From Pedobacter sp. MC2016-24 (GTDB lineage: Bacteria > Bacteroidota > Bacteroidia > Sphingobacteriales > Sphingobacteriaceae): 64,000 nucleotides of DNA. Where the stretch lies: the NCBI RefSeq assembly GCF_015223055.1, contig NZ_JADFBX010000009.1:124001-188000 (forward strand). The letters are read 5' to 3'. The notes beneath the pieces were generated by a model that saw only the letters and a list, made by a program, of their open reading frames with translations, ran no database searches and was not told the DNA's origin. Numbering within the stretch: the first letter of the stretch is position 1; each line of letters opens with the position of its first letter. Positions 7,176 to 15,751 of this stretch are shown one piece after another. Made by a program: the position numbers and the translations under genes.

Positions 7176-9098
7176 ATGAGCGATAAGAAAAGTCCGACTT
7201 TGTTGATTCGTATATTCGTCCTTTTAAGTCTGCTTCAGATGTCATTAATGGTCTCTGCGCAAAGAATTCGATCCCCTAAATACGATTTTTCTTACCTCGA
7301 TCGTAAAATACAAGGCTGGGTAGATAGCGGCTATTACAAAGGATCATCCATCATTGTTGTTAAGGATAATCAGCTCATCCATCAAAAATATTATGGTAAT
7401 TACAATACAGGAACAGTAGCTTACATCGCTTCTGCAGGTAAGTGGCTTGCGGCTGCAACTATCGCTGCTGTTGTGGATGAAGGAAAACTTTCCTGGGATG
7501 ATCCGGTAAATAAATGGTTACCCGAATTTAAGGATGTAAAGGGGCAGGCTACTTTGCGTCAATTATTTTCACATACAGCGGGCTATCCGGATTACCAACC
7601 GAAGGGAAATAGAAGCGATAATTACCAGACCTTATCTGAATCTGTTGCTGCATTGTTAAATCTCCCTGCAGATACACTACCTGGCACTAAGTTTAAATAT
7701 GGTGGTTTGGCCATGCAGGTTGCGGGTCGTATGGCAGAACTGTCTACCAGAAAGGATTGGGAAATGATCTTTCAGGAAAAAATAGCCAGACCTTTACAAA
7801 TGAAGGCCACTCATTTTACGCCTGTAGATGCTACGCCTGGACATAGCCCTATGCTGGGAGGTGGGGCAAGAACGACTTTACAGGATTATGCTAATTTTTT
7901 AAATATGATCAGTAACAATGGTCTGTTTAAAGGAAAACGGATTTTATCTGTTGAAGCGATTCGGGAAATGCAGACTGATCAGGTCGGTAAAGCCTATGTT
8001 GCTCCGGCTGAGTATGTGGCCAACGCAAGAGCAAGTACAAGGAATGATATTTATGGTTTGGGTGAATGGCGGGAAGAAGTGGATGGTCAGGGAAATGCAG
8101 AGTTGATCAGTAGTCCAAGCTGGGCAGGTGCTTATCCCTGGATTGATAAAAAGCATAGCGTCTATGGATTTTTTCTGGCCAGGGTTGACCAAATGAAAAA
8201 TGGTTTCAACTCTTTTCTGGGTAGCCCCGTCTTACCTTATTTGGTTAGAGATGTGTTAGTGCAGGCTGGGAATCCTGAACTGAAACATGGATATATAAGC
8301 ACTCATGATCGGGCACGTTTGTATTATGAGGAATTAGGGAAAGGAGAACCCTTGGTATTCATTCATGGGCATTCCTTTGATCGGAGTGAATGGGATCCAC
8401 AGTTTTTTGAACTGTCAAAAAAATATCGGGTAATCCGTTACGATCTTCGGGGTTATGGCTGGTCATCTATGCCTTCAGAATCACAAAAAGCTTTGCATGC
8501 CGATGATCTTGCCACTTTGCTGGATGCATTAAAAATTAATAAAGCACATATTGTCGGACTTTCACTGGGCGGATTTATTGTTTCTGACTTCATCGCTCTT
8601 TATCAATCGCGGATTTTAACGGCCACGGCGGCAAGTGGTGATTTTTTTAATGTAAAAGGACCCTCTCAAGCCTGGACTAAGGAGGACTGGGATCAACAAA
8701 GTGCGAAGATTAAAGCATGGCAGCTTAAGGGGGCAGATGCCATGAAGCGTGAGTGGTTTAATGCTTTTACGGTACGCAATGGGAAGGTTATTGAAAATTT
8801 GAGAAAACCGATTTGGACGATGATATACAAATGGGATGCCTGGCAGCCTCAACATCATGAACCCAGGTTTTTATTGGGCAATGACCTTTCTGCAAAGCTT
8901 AAGGGACTAAATGTAACTGTTCCTGTATTGGTCTTAACTGGAGATGCCGATGCCGGACATCAAAATAAATTGCTTGCAGCTATTCCCTCAGCAAAACAGG
9001 TTTTTATCAGGAATGCCGGCCATGTGAGTAATCTGGAGAATCCCGAACGGTTTAATCAGGCATTGTTAAACTTTTTAAGTCAGTATAAAAAAGAATAA
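7176..9098 (+). CDS. Two-domain secreted hydrolase: beta-lactamase-like plus alpha/beta hydrolase
   Basis: A 640-residue continuous frame that begins on the base after the permease stop. After a signal peptide (to about VSAQ, residue 29) comes a serine beta-lactamase/penicillin-binding-like domain with SAGK at 86-89 (the SxxK nucleophile motif) and KYGGLAM near 174, where YxN has become YGG. A second domain begins near 370 and is a classical alpha/beta hydrolase: FIHGHS oxyanion segment near 395, GLSLGG at 461-466 (Ser463 nucleophile), TGDAD near 588 and AGHVSNLE near 614. Either half could be an esterase removing acyl groups from the glycan. The fusion is unusual in my experience. No frameshift is seen, so I take it as one gene. 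Confidence 0.8.
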   Translation: MSDKKSPTLLIRIFVLLSLLQMSLMVSAQRIRSPKYDFSYLDRKIQGWVDSGYYKGSSIIVVKDNQLIHQKYYGNYNTGTVAYIASAGKWLAAATIAAVVDEGKLSWDDPVNKWLPEFKDVKGQATLRQLFSHTAGYPDYQPKGNRSDNYQTLSESVAALLNLPADTLPGTKFKYGGLAMQVAGRMAELSTRKDWEMIFQEKIARPLQMKATHFTPVDATPGHSPMLGGGARTTLQDYANFLNMISNNGLFKGKRILSVEAIREMQTDQVGKAYVAPAEYVANARASTRNDIYGLGEWREEVDGQGNAELISSPSWAGAYPWIDKKHSVYGFFLARVDQMKNGFNSFLGSPVLPYLVRDVLVQAGNPELKHGYISTHDRARLYYEELGKGEPLVFIHGHSFDRSEWDPQFFELSKKYRVIRYDLRGYGWSSMPSESQKALHADDLATLLDALKINKAHIVGLSLGGFIVSDFIALYQSRILTATAASGDFFNVKGPSQAWTKEDWDQQSAKIKAWQLKGADAMKREWFNAFTVRNGKVIENLRKPIWTMIYKWDAWQPQHHEPRFLLGNDLSAKLKGLNVTVPVLVLTGDADAGHQNKLLAAIPSAKQVFIRNAGHVSNLENPERFNQALLNFLSQYKKE

Positions 9099-9117
9099 AA
9101 TAAGCTACACAATAAAT

Positions 9118-10752
9118 ATGAAAAAGATTGTTAATCCCCTGTTTATTTATTTAATGTTTTTTGGCACTGGATTGCCCGTCTTTTCACAAGACATCAGCAA
9201 AGTTTGGATAGCTGATCAGGGTAATGGTACGTATAAAAATCCGATACTTCATGCAGATTATTCTGATCCGGATGCCATCAGGGTAGGGGATGATTATTAC
9301 ATGACCGCTTCCAGCTTTAACTGTATTCCAGGCCTGCCTGTCTTGCATTCTAAAGATCTTGTAAACTGGAAGTTGATCAATTATGCTTTAAAAACGCAGG
9401 AACCCGAAGCATTGTACAATACTCCCCAACACGGTAAGGGCGTGTGGGCACCAAGTATTATTTTTCATAAGGGAGAATATCGGATTTATTATCCTGACCC
9501 TGATTACGGGATTTTTATGGTGAGGACCAAAAATCCTGCCGGGAATTGGAGTAAACCAGAACTTATCATGGCTGGAAAGGGATTGATCGATCCGAGTGCT
9601 TTTTGGGATGATGACGGTAAATCTTATCTGGCGCTTGCCTGGGCAGGCAGTCGGGCCGGAGTCAACAGCTTATTGACAATCTACCCTATGAACAGCACAG
9701 GTACACAAGTTGTGGGAAAGGGTAAACATGTTTTTGATGGGCATGATCATCACCATACCGTAGAAGGACCGAAGTTTTATAAACGCAATGGTTACTATTA
9801 CCTGTTTGCCCCGGCTGGCGGTGTGGCTACAGGCTGGCAACTCGTATTGCGATCCAAAAATATTTATGGCCCTTATGAACAAAAGGTAGTGATGGACCAG
9901 GGCAAAACAGCTATTAATGGACCACATCAAGGGGCATTGGTTGGCACACCGAAGGGACAAGACTGGTTCCTTCATTTTCAAGACAAGTTTGCTTACGGTC
10001 GCATTTTGCATCTTCAGCCAGTAAAATGGGTAAACAATTGGCCGGTTATTGGAGCTGATCCTGATGGAGACGGTAAAGGAGAACCCGTGCCTTCCTTTAC
10101 AAAGCCTGATGTGGGCAGGCAATATCCGGTGGTTACCCCTGGGGAAAGTGATGAATTTAATCATGAGGAGCCGGGGCTGCAGTGGCAATGGCATGCTAAT
10201 GAACAGATCCAGTGGAGTGCGCAGATACGGAATTCTGGCTACCTGCGCCTTTTTGCCTATCCCACACCGAAGGATGCGCTGAACTTATGGCTAGTACCTA
10301 ACCTGCTATTGCAAAAATTACCTGCTCCGGATTTTACGGCCACCACTAAAGTTAAGTTTAGTACGGAATGGGATGTTTGGCAAAGTAAAAAAGCCGGTTT
10401 ATTGGTCATGGGGAATGATTATGCTTACCTCTCCATATCAAAAGATGAAAAAGGGTATAAAGTAAGTCAGGTACTTTGCAAAGATGCTTTAAACGGCTCT
10501 TCCGAAAGCTTGATCGAAGAAAAATCAATAGCTGGGGCTGAAGTATATTTAAGAGTCCAGTTATGTGCTCCTGATGCCGTATGTAAATTTAGCTACAGTG
10601 AAGATGGAATCAATTTCAAACCTATAGGTATTGCTTTTAAGGCGCAGCCAGATAAATGGATTGGTGCGAAGGTCGGATTGTTTTGCATCAGCAAACCAGA
10701 CATCCGCACTGGCGGTTATGCAGATTTTGACTGGTTCAGGATAGATAAATAA
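9118..10752 (+). CDS. GH43 family glycosidase with C-terminal beta-sandwich
   Basis: A 544-residue secreted protein with a signal peptide ending near VFSQ (residue 24). The five-bladed propeller of GH43 is marked by ILHADYSDPDAIR near 43-55 (general base Asp50), LIDPSAFWDDDG near 156-167 (Asp158, pKa modulator) and HHTVEGPKFYKR near 212-223 (general acid Glu216). Past about 340 follows an Asn/Trp-rich beta-sandwich typical of beta-xylosidase/arabinofuranosidase C-terminal domains. The likely action is on xylose or alpha-L-arabinofuranose side chains. It is 19 nt behind the two-domain hydrolase. Substrate is inferred from family only. Confidence 0.85.
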   Translation: MKKIVNPLFIYLMFFGTGLPVFSQDISKVWIADQGNGTYKNPILHADYSDPDAIRVGDDYYMTASSFNCIPGLPVLHSKDLVNWKLINYALKTQEPEALYNTPQHGKGVWAPSIIFHKGEYRIYYPDPDYGIFMVRTKNPAGNWSKPELIMAGKGLIDPSAFWDDDGKSYLALAWAGSRAGVNSLLTIYPMNSTGTQVVGKGKHVFDGHDHHHTVEGPKFYKRNGYYYLFAPAGGVATGWQLVLRSKNIYGPYEQKVVMDQGKTAINGPHQGALVGTPKGQDWFLHFQDKFAYGRILHLQPVKWVNNWPVIGADPDGDGKGEPVPSFTKPDVGRQYPVVTPGESDEFNHEEPGLQWQWHANEQIQWSAQIRNSGYLRLFAYPTPKDALNLWLVPNLLLQKLPAPDFTATTKVKFSTEWDVWQSKKAGLLVMGNDYAYLSISKDEKGYKVSQVLCKDALNGSSESLIEEKSIAGAEVYLRVQLCAPDAVCKFSYSEDGINFKPIGIAFKAQPDKWIGAKVGLFCISKPDIRTGGYADFDWFRIDK

Positions 10753-10763
10753 GATTGGATAGC

Positions 10764-12398
10764 ATGATGAGAATTTTTAAGGGAATAGCCACCTGTTTTG
10801 TTTTGCTCCTTTTTGTGAGTGATTCGATTTTTGCGCAGATCAAAACAGATGCCGTCTGGCAATGGTCAACTACAGTAAATGCATTAACTTCTAAGGAAAC
10901 CAATGACCATCCTACAGCTTTTTTATGGATTCCACCTAATTGTAAGCAGGTTAGGGGAGTTGTAATTGGTCAGCACAATATGCTGGAAGAGGGTATTTTG
11001 GAGCACCCTGCTTTTCGTGAGAATTTAGCGAAACTCGGTTTTGCAGAAATATGGGTGACACCGGCTTTGGATATGGTATATGATTTTAACGCTCCAACCA
11101 GCCTGACTGCTTTTAATGAGATGATCAATAGTTTTGCAGACATTTCAGGTTACTCTGAACTACAGTTTGCGCCAATCGTCCCTATCGGACATTCGGCTGC
11201 AGCTAGTTACCCATGGAATTTTGCAGCATCAAATCCTTCCCGCACATTGGCGATAATATCTGTACATGGGGATGCACCTCTCACAAATATGACGGGAAGT
11301 GGTAAGCCAAACCCAGATTGGGAAAATAGGAATATCGACGGCATACCTGGACTTTTTGTAATGGGTGAATATGAATGGCTGGAAGGACGTATTGTTCCCG
11401 CTATAGACTATCGTAAGGCACATCCAAAGGCGCCAATCGCCTATTTGTGTGATGCAGGCTTTGGTCATTTTGATTATTCAGATGAGTTGGTCGGATTTTT
11501 AAATATGTTTATCACGAAGACTGCAAAAGCGAGGCTCCCAGTCTCATTTGCTATGAATAGTCCTGTAACTTTGAAAGCAATAGATCCGGAAGAAGGCTGG
11601 CTCGTTGATCGATGGCGGGACAATAAGGCTCCAACGGCATTGTCGGCCGCTTTCGCAAATTACCAGGGAAACAAGGAAGAAGCCGGATGGGCATTTGACC
11701 GGGAAATGGCCTTGGCCACCGAAAGTTATTATGCCAGGGCGAGAGGGAAGATACCCCAATATATTGGGTATGTGCAGGCCGGCAAGTTACTGCCGCCATC
11801 AGGGTTTTCCGGTTTCAACCCTAAGTTTATGCCACTGGCTGACGGACTGACATTTCATCTCCAAGCCAAATACCTGGACTCCGCCGTTGGCAAACCTGCT
11901 GTGAAAGCTAATTCAGCTGTTAAGATTAATATTACGAGAATATGTGGTCCTGTTGTTAAAATAGATGATTCTACTTTTAAAATCTCCTTCAACAGGCTAG
12001 GCTTTAACAATACAAAACGTTCAGGGGATGTATGGTTCATGGCTAGAAGTGATGGCGATGCCATTTATAAGTCGGCTGTTCAGCAAGCCAATATGAAAAT
12101 ACCGATAGTCAATAAAGAAGGAAAGGCACAAAAGATTAATTTTCCTACAATCGGATTAGCCAAGGGGCAGGGAAGAATAAGGCTGAAGGCAAGTTCAGAT
12201 TCAGGGGAACCTGTTCAATATTACATCAAAGCTGGGCCTGCAGAAATCAAAAATGATAAGTTATATCTGACCAAGATTCCGCCAAGAGCGAAATATCCTG
12301 TAAAAGTAACTGTTGTTGCTTGGCAATACGGAAGGCGTTTTTCACCGCAACTTCAATCCGCATCACCTGTTGAACAGGTGTTTTACATTGGCAAATAA
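10764..12398 (+). CDS. Secreted alpha/beta-hydrolase (esterase-like), paralogue of the 59.7 kb gene
   Basis: A 544-residue protein. I prefer the ATG at 10764 to an in-frame TTG at 10755 because it gives a normal signal peptide ending near IFAQ, and the same length as the paralogue. The catalytic half (about 30-270) shows PIGHSAAAS (Ser144), VMGEYEW near 200 and GFGHFDYSD (His235), which could be the Ser-acid-His triad. The C-terminal half is beta-rich and contains DDSTFKISFNRLGF and KIPPRAKYPVKVTVVAWQYGR segments, conserved in the paralogue at 59710-61344. The enzyme specificity is unknown; an ester or glucuronoyl linkage is a reasonable guess. It closes the operon; the gap to susC holds element copy 4. 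Confidence 0.65.
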   Translation: MMRIFKGIATCFVLLLFVSDSIFAQIKTDAVWQWSTTVNALTSKETNDHPTAFLWIPPNCKQVRGVVIGQHNMLEEGILEHPAFRENLAKLGFAEIWVTPALDMVYDFNAPTSLTAFNEMINSFADISGYSELQFAPIVPIGHSAAASYPWNFAASNPSRTLAIISVHGDAPLTNMTGSGKPNPDWENRNIDGIPGLFVMGEYEWLEGRIVPAIDYRKAHPKAPIAYLCDAGFGHFDYSDELVGFLNMFITKTAKARLPVSFAMNSPVTLKAIDPEEGWLVDRWRDNKAPTALSAAFANYQGNKEEAGWAFDREMALATESYYARARGKIPQYIGYVQAGKLLPPSGFSGFNPKFMPLADGLTFHLQAKYLDSAVGKPAVKANSAVKINITRICGPVVKIDDSTFKISFNRLGFNNTKRSGDVWFMARSDGDAIYKSAVQQANMKIPIVNKEGKAQKINFPTIGLAKGQGRIRLKASSDSGEPVQYYIKAGPAEIKNDKLYLTKIPPRAKYPVKVTVVAWQYGRRFSPQLQSASPVEQVFYIGK

Positions 12399-12424
12399 TA
12401 ATTTTAGAAATTCTATCAAAAAAA

Positions 12425-12501
12425 ATCAGCGGTATGAGTATGCCTGAAATATTTGGTTGTCTTTAGATTATAGTATCAGAAGGTAGTTTAAAACCGCTGA
12501 T
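12425..12501 (+). repeat. 9-bp inverted repeat flanking element copy 4
   Basis: ATCAGCGGT at 12425-12433 is matched by its exact reverse complement ACCGCTGAT at 12493-12501, 59 nt apart. The left arm abuts the first box of the promoter-like element, and the right arm lies in what would be the susC leader. It could be a DNA-looping operator pair or chance. Confidence 0.4.
12434..12463 (+). promoter_or_regulatory. Shared bipartite promoter-like element, copy 4 (susC)
   Basis: ATGAGTATGC at 12434-12443, 14 nt, TGTCTT at 12458-12463. It lies 65 nt before the susC start, giving a predicted leader of about 59 nt, the longest of the six. Confidence 0.7.
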
Positions 12502-12528
12502 AGATAAACTAAAATTAACCAAATATAC

Positions 12529-15500
12529 ATGGAAAAGAGTTTTACGAATTTATGCACGAAAAAATTTCGTGCTTCTGAAGGCTTGAGGAAGATAAAATAC
12601 TATACTTCCTACGGTTTTCTGCTGCTTTTATTGCAGTTTTTTTCACTTTTTGCCTCTGCTCAGGAAAAGACACTGTCGGGAACAGTTATTGATGCTGAAG
12701 GTGGAGCGTTGCCTGGTGTCAGTGTTCAGGTAAAAAATACAAAATCCGGTACGACAACCTCGGCTGAAGGAAAGTTTAGCATTAGTGTTCCTTCAGGCAC
12801 GAGTAATCCGGTATTGGTTTTCTCCTTTATCGGTTATACTAAAAAAGAAGTTGAAGTGGGTAGCCAGACCACTTTTAATATTACCTTGCAAGTGTCTGAT
12901 AATGAATTGTCTGAAGTAGTGGTGGTGGGGTACGGTACCCAGAAAAAGGAAACATTAACTGGTTCTGTTGCAGTAGTGAGTGCAAAATCATTTGAAAATA
13001 AGGGTGCATTGGCTAGTCCCTTGCAAGCCTTGCAGGGTCAGGTTCCCGGGGCTATCATCACGCGGGGCTCTGGAGCACCAGGTGATGAATCATGGGGCAT
13101 CAAATTGAGGAGTGCCGTCTCTGTTAAATCAGTAGAACCTTTAGTCATCATTGATGGTATTGCTTATGATAGCTTTAGGGAACTGAGACTAATTAATCCA
13201 TCCGATATCGATAATATCTCATTCTTAAAAGATGCTGCGGCATCAATTTATGGGTCCAGAGCTGCAGGTGGGGTGATGTTAGTGACCACAAAAAAAGGGA
13301 AATCCGGTAAAGCCGCAGTGGAATTCAGTTCTCTATACAGTTATAAAAAGCCGGGGTTGCAGCCTCGTTTGATGAGTATGGACGAGTGGGCCAATGGTGT
13401 GATAACGGCTAGGACAAATGACGGTTTAGGTGAAAATGATGTGTGGATTCGTTATGCAAAGCTTGCGCTTCAAAATAAGGGGGGCTATATTGATGCCAGA
13501 GATCCTGCGACAGCTCCTATACCATCTGCTTTTACAGACGTAAAAGATTTTGTATTCCTGGATAACAATTGGACAGATATTTTATGGGGAGGAGCGGGCA
13601 CAACGCAAAATGATTTAAGCATTTCAGGAAGGACAGAAAAAGCAGGTTATCGCTTGTCGGCAGGCTATTTATTTGATGAAGGAACTTTACGTTGGGGTAA
13701 TAATACTAACAAGCGCTATAATTTTCGTTTGAACAATGACTTTCAGATTTCGGACCGTTTTACGATTGAGTCAGTCATAAGTTATAGCAACCAAAATCAA
13801 GTTATCCCTACGATGATCGGCAATACTTTGGGACAAGGATATCCCCAGCCAGGTTTTCCATCAGCAACGTTAAATGGTAAACCCTATGCCTGGGGTGGCC
13901 AATACACACCAAATTGGTTTGCTGAGCTTGGAGGAGATAATCAACTTAAGGTAAAGTCAACCAATATCAGTGAGAACTTTAAGTTCAAGGTAACCAATGA
14001 GCTGCAATGGGTCACTACATTGGGAATGAATTTCAGTACAGCAATACGCGATGTTCAGCAAAACACAATTGATTGGTATAATTATGAGGGCGATTTACTT
14101 ATACAGAGTAATCCTAATCAGGCCAATAGCTCTTATGCAAAATCTACCGCATCTACGGATTTCTATTCTGCCTCTACTTACCTAAATTATGTGAAAACAT
14201 TTAAAGGTGAGCATAACGTTTCCGCTACCTTGGGAGGTCAGTATGAATTTAATGATTACGATAGTTACAATACAAAGATATTAGACATCAACAGTTCCTT
14301 ATCTACTATTAATGGTGCTGGTGTAGTTACTTCTGGTGCTACCCGTAATCAATACGCAATAGGCTCTTATTATTCAAGGTTGAACTACAATTATAAAAAT
14401 AGATATCTCTTTGAGGTGAACGGGCGATATGATGGTTCATCCAAATTCGCACGTCAAAACAGATGGAATCTATTTTATGGCTTCTCCGGAGGATGGAGAG
14501 TTGGTGAAGAAAGTTTTATGAAGGATCTTAAAATTTTTGACGAATTAAAATTAAGAGCTTCTTATGGCATTGTCGGTAACCAAACTGGTATAGATTTATA
14601 TGATGGTGTACAGTTGTACAATCAGTCTTCCGGCACTGGTGCTTACCTTGGTACAGGAAAAGTAACTTATGTGACGACTAATGGAAAACTGGTTTCCTAC
14701 GACCGTACCTGGGAACGTAATCATAACTATAATGTGGCTTTGGATTTTGCTTTACTGAAAAGCAGGCTTTCTGGTACCTTGGAATACTTCCTTAAAAAGA
14801 ACAATAACATGTTCTTATCGGCGCAGTATTCTGCTGTTTTAGGTGCCAATGCTCCTGAGGCCAATATTGGTAAATTGAGTGGGAAGGGTTATGAAGCCAC
14901 TTTGAACTGGAGTGATAGAAAGGGTGACTTTTCTTATAACATTGGTGGTGTATTCACTTATGCTGAAAATAAAATCGTTGATTATGGAGGTGTAAGTGTA
15001 CTTTCTTCGGGGGGACGCATTGGCGCTTTGCAAGGATTTCCACTCAATTCCATTGTGGGATTGGAGTATGATGGTAAAATACAAAATGAAGAACAGCGTA
15101 CCGCTTATTTTGATAAGTATTTAGTAGGTAATACAATTGGACTTACCAATGCCATCCGGGTTGGGGATAATATGTATAAGGACTCAAATGGTGATGGCAA
15201 GTTAACTTATGATGACCTGGTTTATCTGGGGACTGATGATCCTAAAATTTCTTACTCGTTCAATCTGGGGGGCTCATATAAAGGATTTGATTGTTCGATC
15301 ATTTTCCAAGGCGCTACTGCAAGAACCATATTCAGGGATGACGTGAACTGGAGGCAGCCATTCAGATCGGTGTATTTGAATACCACCAATCAATCTGTTA
15401 ATAACAACTGGACTCCTGAGAATACGACTGCTTTCTTTCCTAGATATTCAACCGATGGCGTAGTTAATACCTATAATTACCAGGCTTCTTCCTGGTCTGT

Positions 15501-15741
15501 CGAAAATGGTTCCTACTTGCGTTTAAAGAATATTGTACTTGGTTATACCTTGCCAGAATCGGTAATCAAGAAAACAAAAGCATTTTCTAAACTGAGGATA
15601 TATGTAGCGGGGCAGGATCTATGGGAGACGACTAAAATCAATGATGGTTGGGATCCCGAGGCTACCAGGACAGTAAGTTCCGGCATACAGCGCTATCCTT
15701 TCAGTCGCGCGGTAACCGTGGGTCTTAATGCAGCATTTTAA
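12529..15741 (+). CDS. susC: SusC-family TonB-dependent outer-membrane transporter
   Basis: A 1070-residue outer-membrane transporter that would import oligosaccharides across the outer membrane together with the next gene. After an extended N-terminal leader and hydrophobic segment (to SAQ, residue 45) a carboxypeptidase-regulatory-like beta-sandwich follows (KTLSGTVIDAEGGALPGVSV near 48). The TonB-box-like EVVVVGYGTQKKE lies near 130 and the plug domain after it contains VIIDGIAYD and DAAASIYGSRAAGGVMLVTT (near 245). The beta-barrel ends in an aromatic-poor ...AVTVGLNAAF. There is no STN signalling domain, unlike the other two SusC proteins here, so this one is not expected to signal through a FecR protein. 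Its promoter element is copy 4. Confidence 0.93.
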   Translation: MEKSFTNLCTKKFRASEGLRKIKYYTSYGFLLLLLQFFSLFASAQEKTLSGTVIDAEGGALPGVSVQVKNTKSGTTTSAEGKFSISVPSGTSNPVLVFSFIGYTKKEVEVGSQTTFNITLQVSDNELSEVVVVGYGTQKKETLTGSVAVVSAKSFENKGALASPLQALQGQVPGAIITRGSGAPGDESWGIKLRSAVSVKSVEPLVIIDGIAYDSFRELRLINPSDIDNISFLKDAAASIYGSRAAGGVMLVTTKKGKSGKAAVEFSSLYSYKKPGLQPRLMSMDEWANGVITARTNDGLGENDVWIRYAKLALQNKGGYIDARDPATAPIPSAFTDVKDFVFLDNNWTDILWGGAGTTQNDLSISGRTEKAGYRLSAGYLFDEGTLRWGNNTNKRYNFRLNNDFQISDRFTIESVISYSNQNQVIPTMIGNTLGQGYPQPGFPSATLNGKPYAWGGQYTPNWFAELGGDNQLKVKSTNISENFKFKVTNELQWVTTLGMNFSTAIRDVQQNTIDWYNYEGDLLIQSNPNQANSSYAKSTASTDFYSASTYLNYVKTFKGEHNVSATLGGQYEFNDYDSYNTKILDINSSLSTINGAGVVTSGATRNQYAIGSYYSRLNYNYKNRYLFEVNGRYDGSSKFARQNRWNLFYGFSGGWRVGEESFMKDLKIFDELKLRASYGIVGNQTGIDLYDGVQLYNQSSGTGAYLGTGKVTYVTTNGKLVSYDRTWERNHNYNVALDFALLKSRLSGTLEYFLKKNNNMFLSAQYSAVLGANAPEANIGKLSGKGYEATLNWSDRKGDFSYNIGGVFTYAENKIVDYGGVSVLSSGGRIGALQGFPLNSIVGLEYDGKIQNEEQRTAYFDKYLVGNTIGLTNAIRVGDNMYKDSNGDGKLTYDDLVYLGTDDPKISYSFNLGGSYKGFDCSIIFQGATARTIFRDDVNWRQPFRSVYLNTTNQSVNNNWTPENTTAFFPRYSTDGVVNTYNYQASSWSVENGSYLRLKNIVLGYTLPESVIKKTKAFSKLRIYVAGQDLWETTKINDGWDPEATRTVSSGIQRYPFSRAVTVGLNAAF

Positions 15742-15751
15742 TTTAATCATC

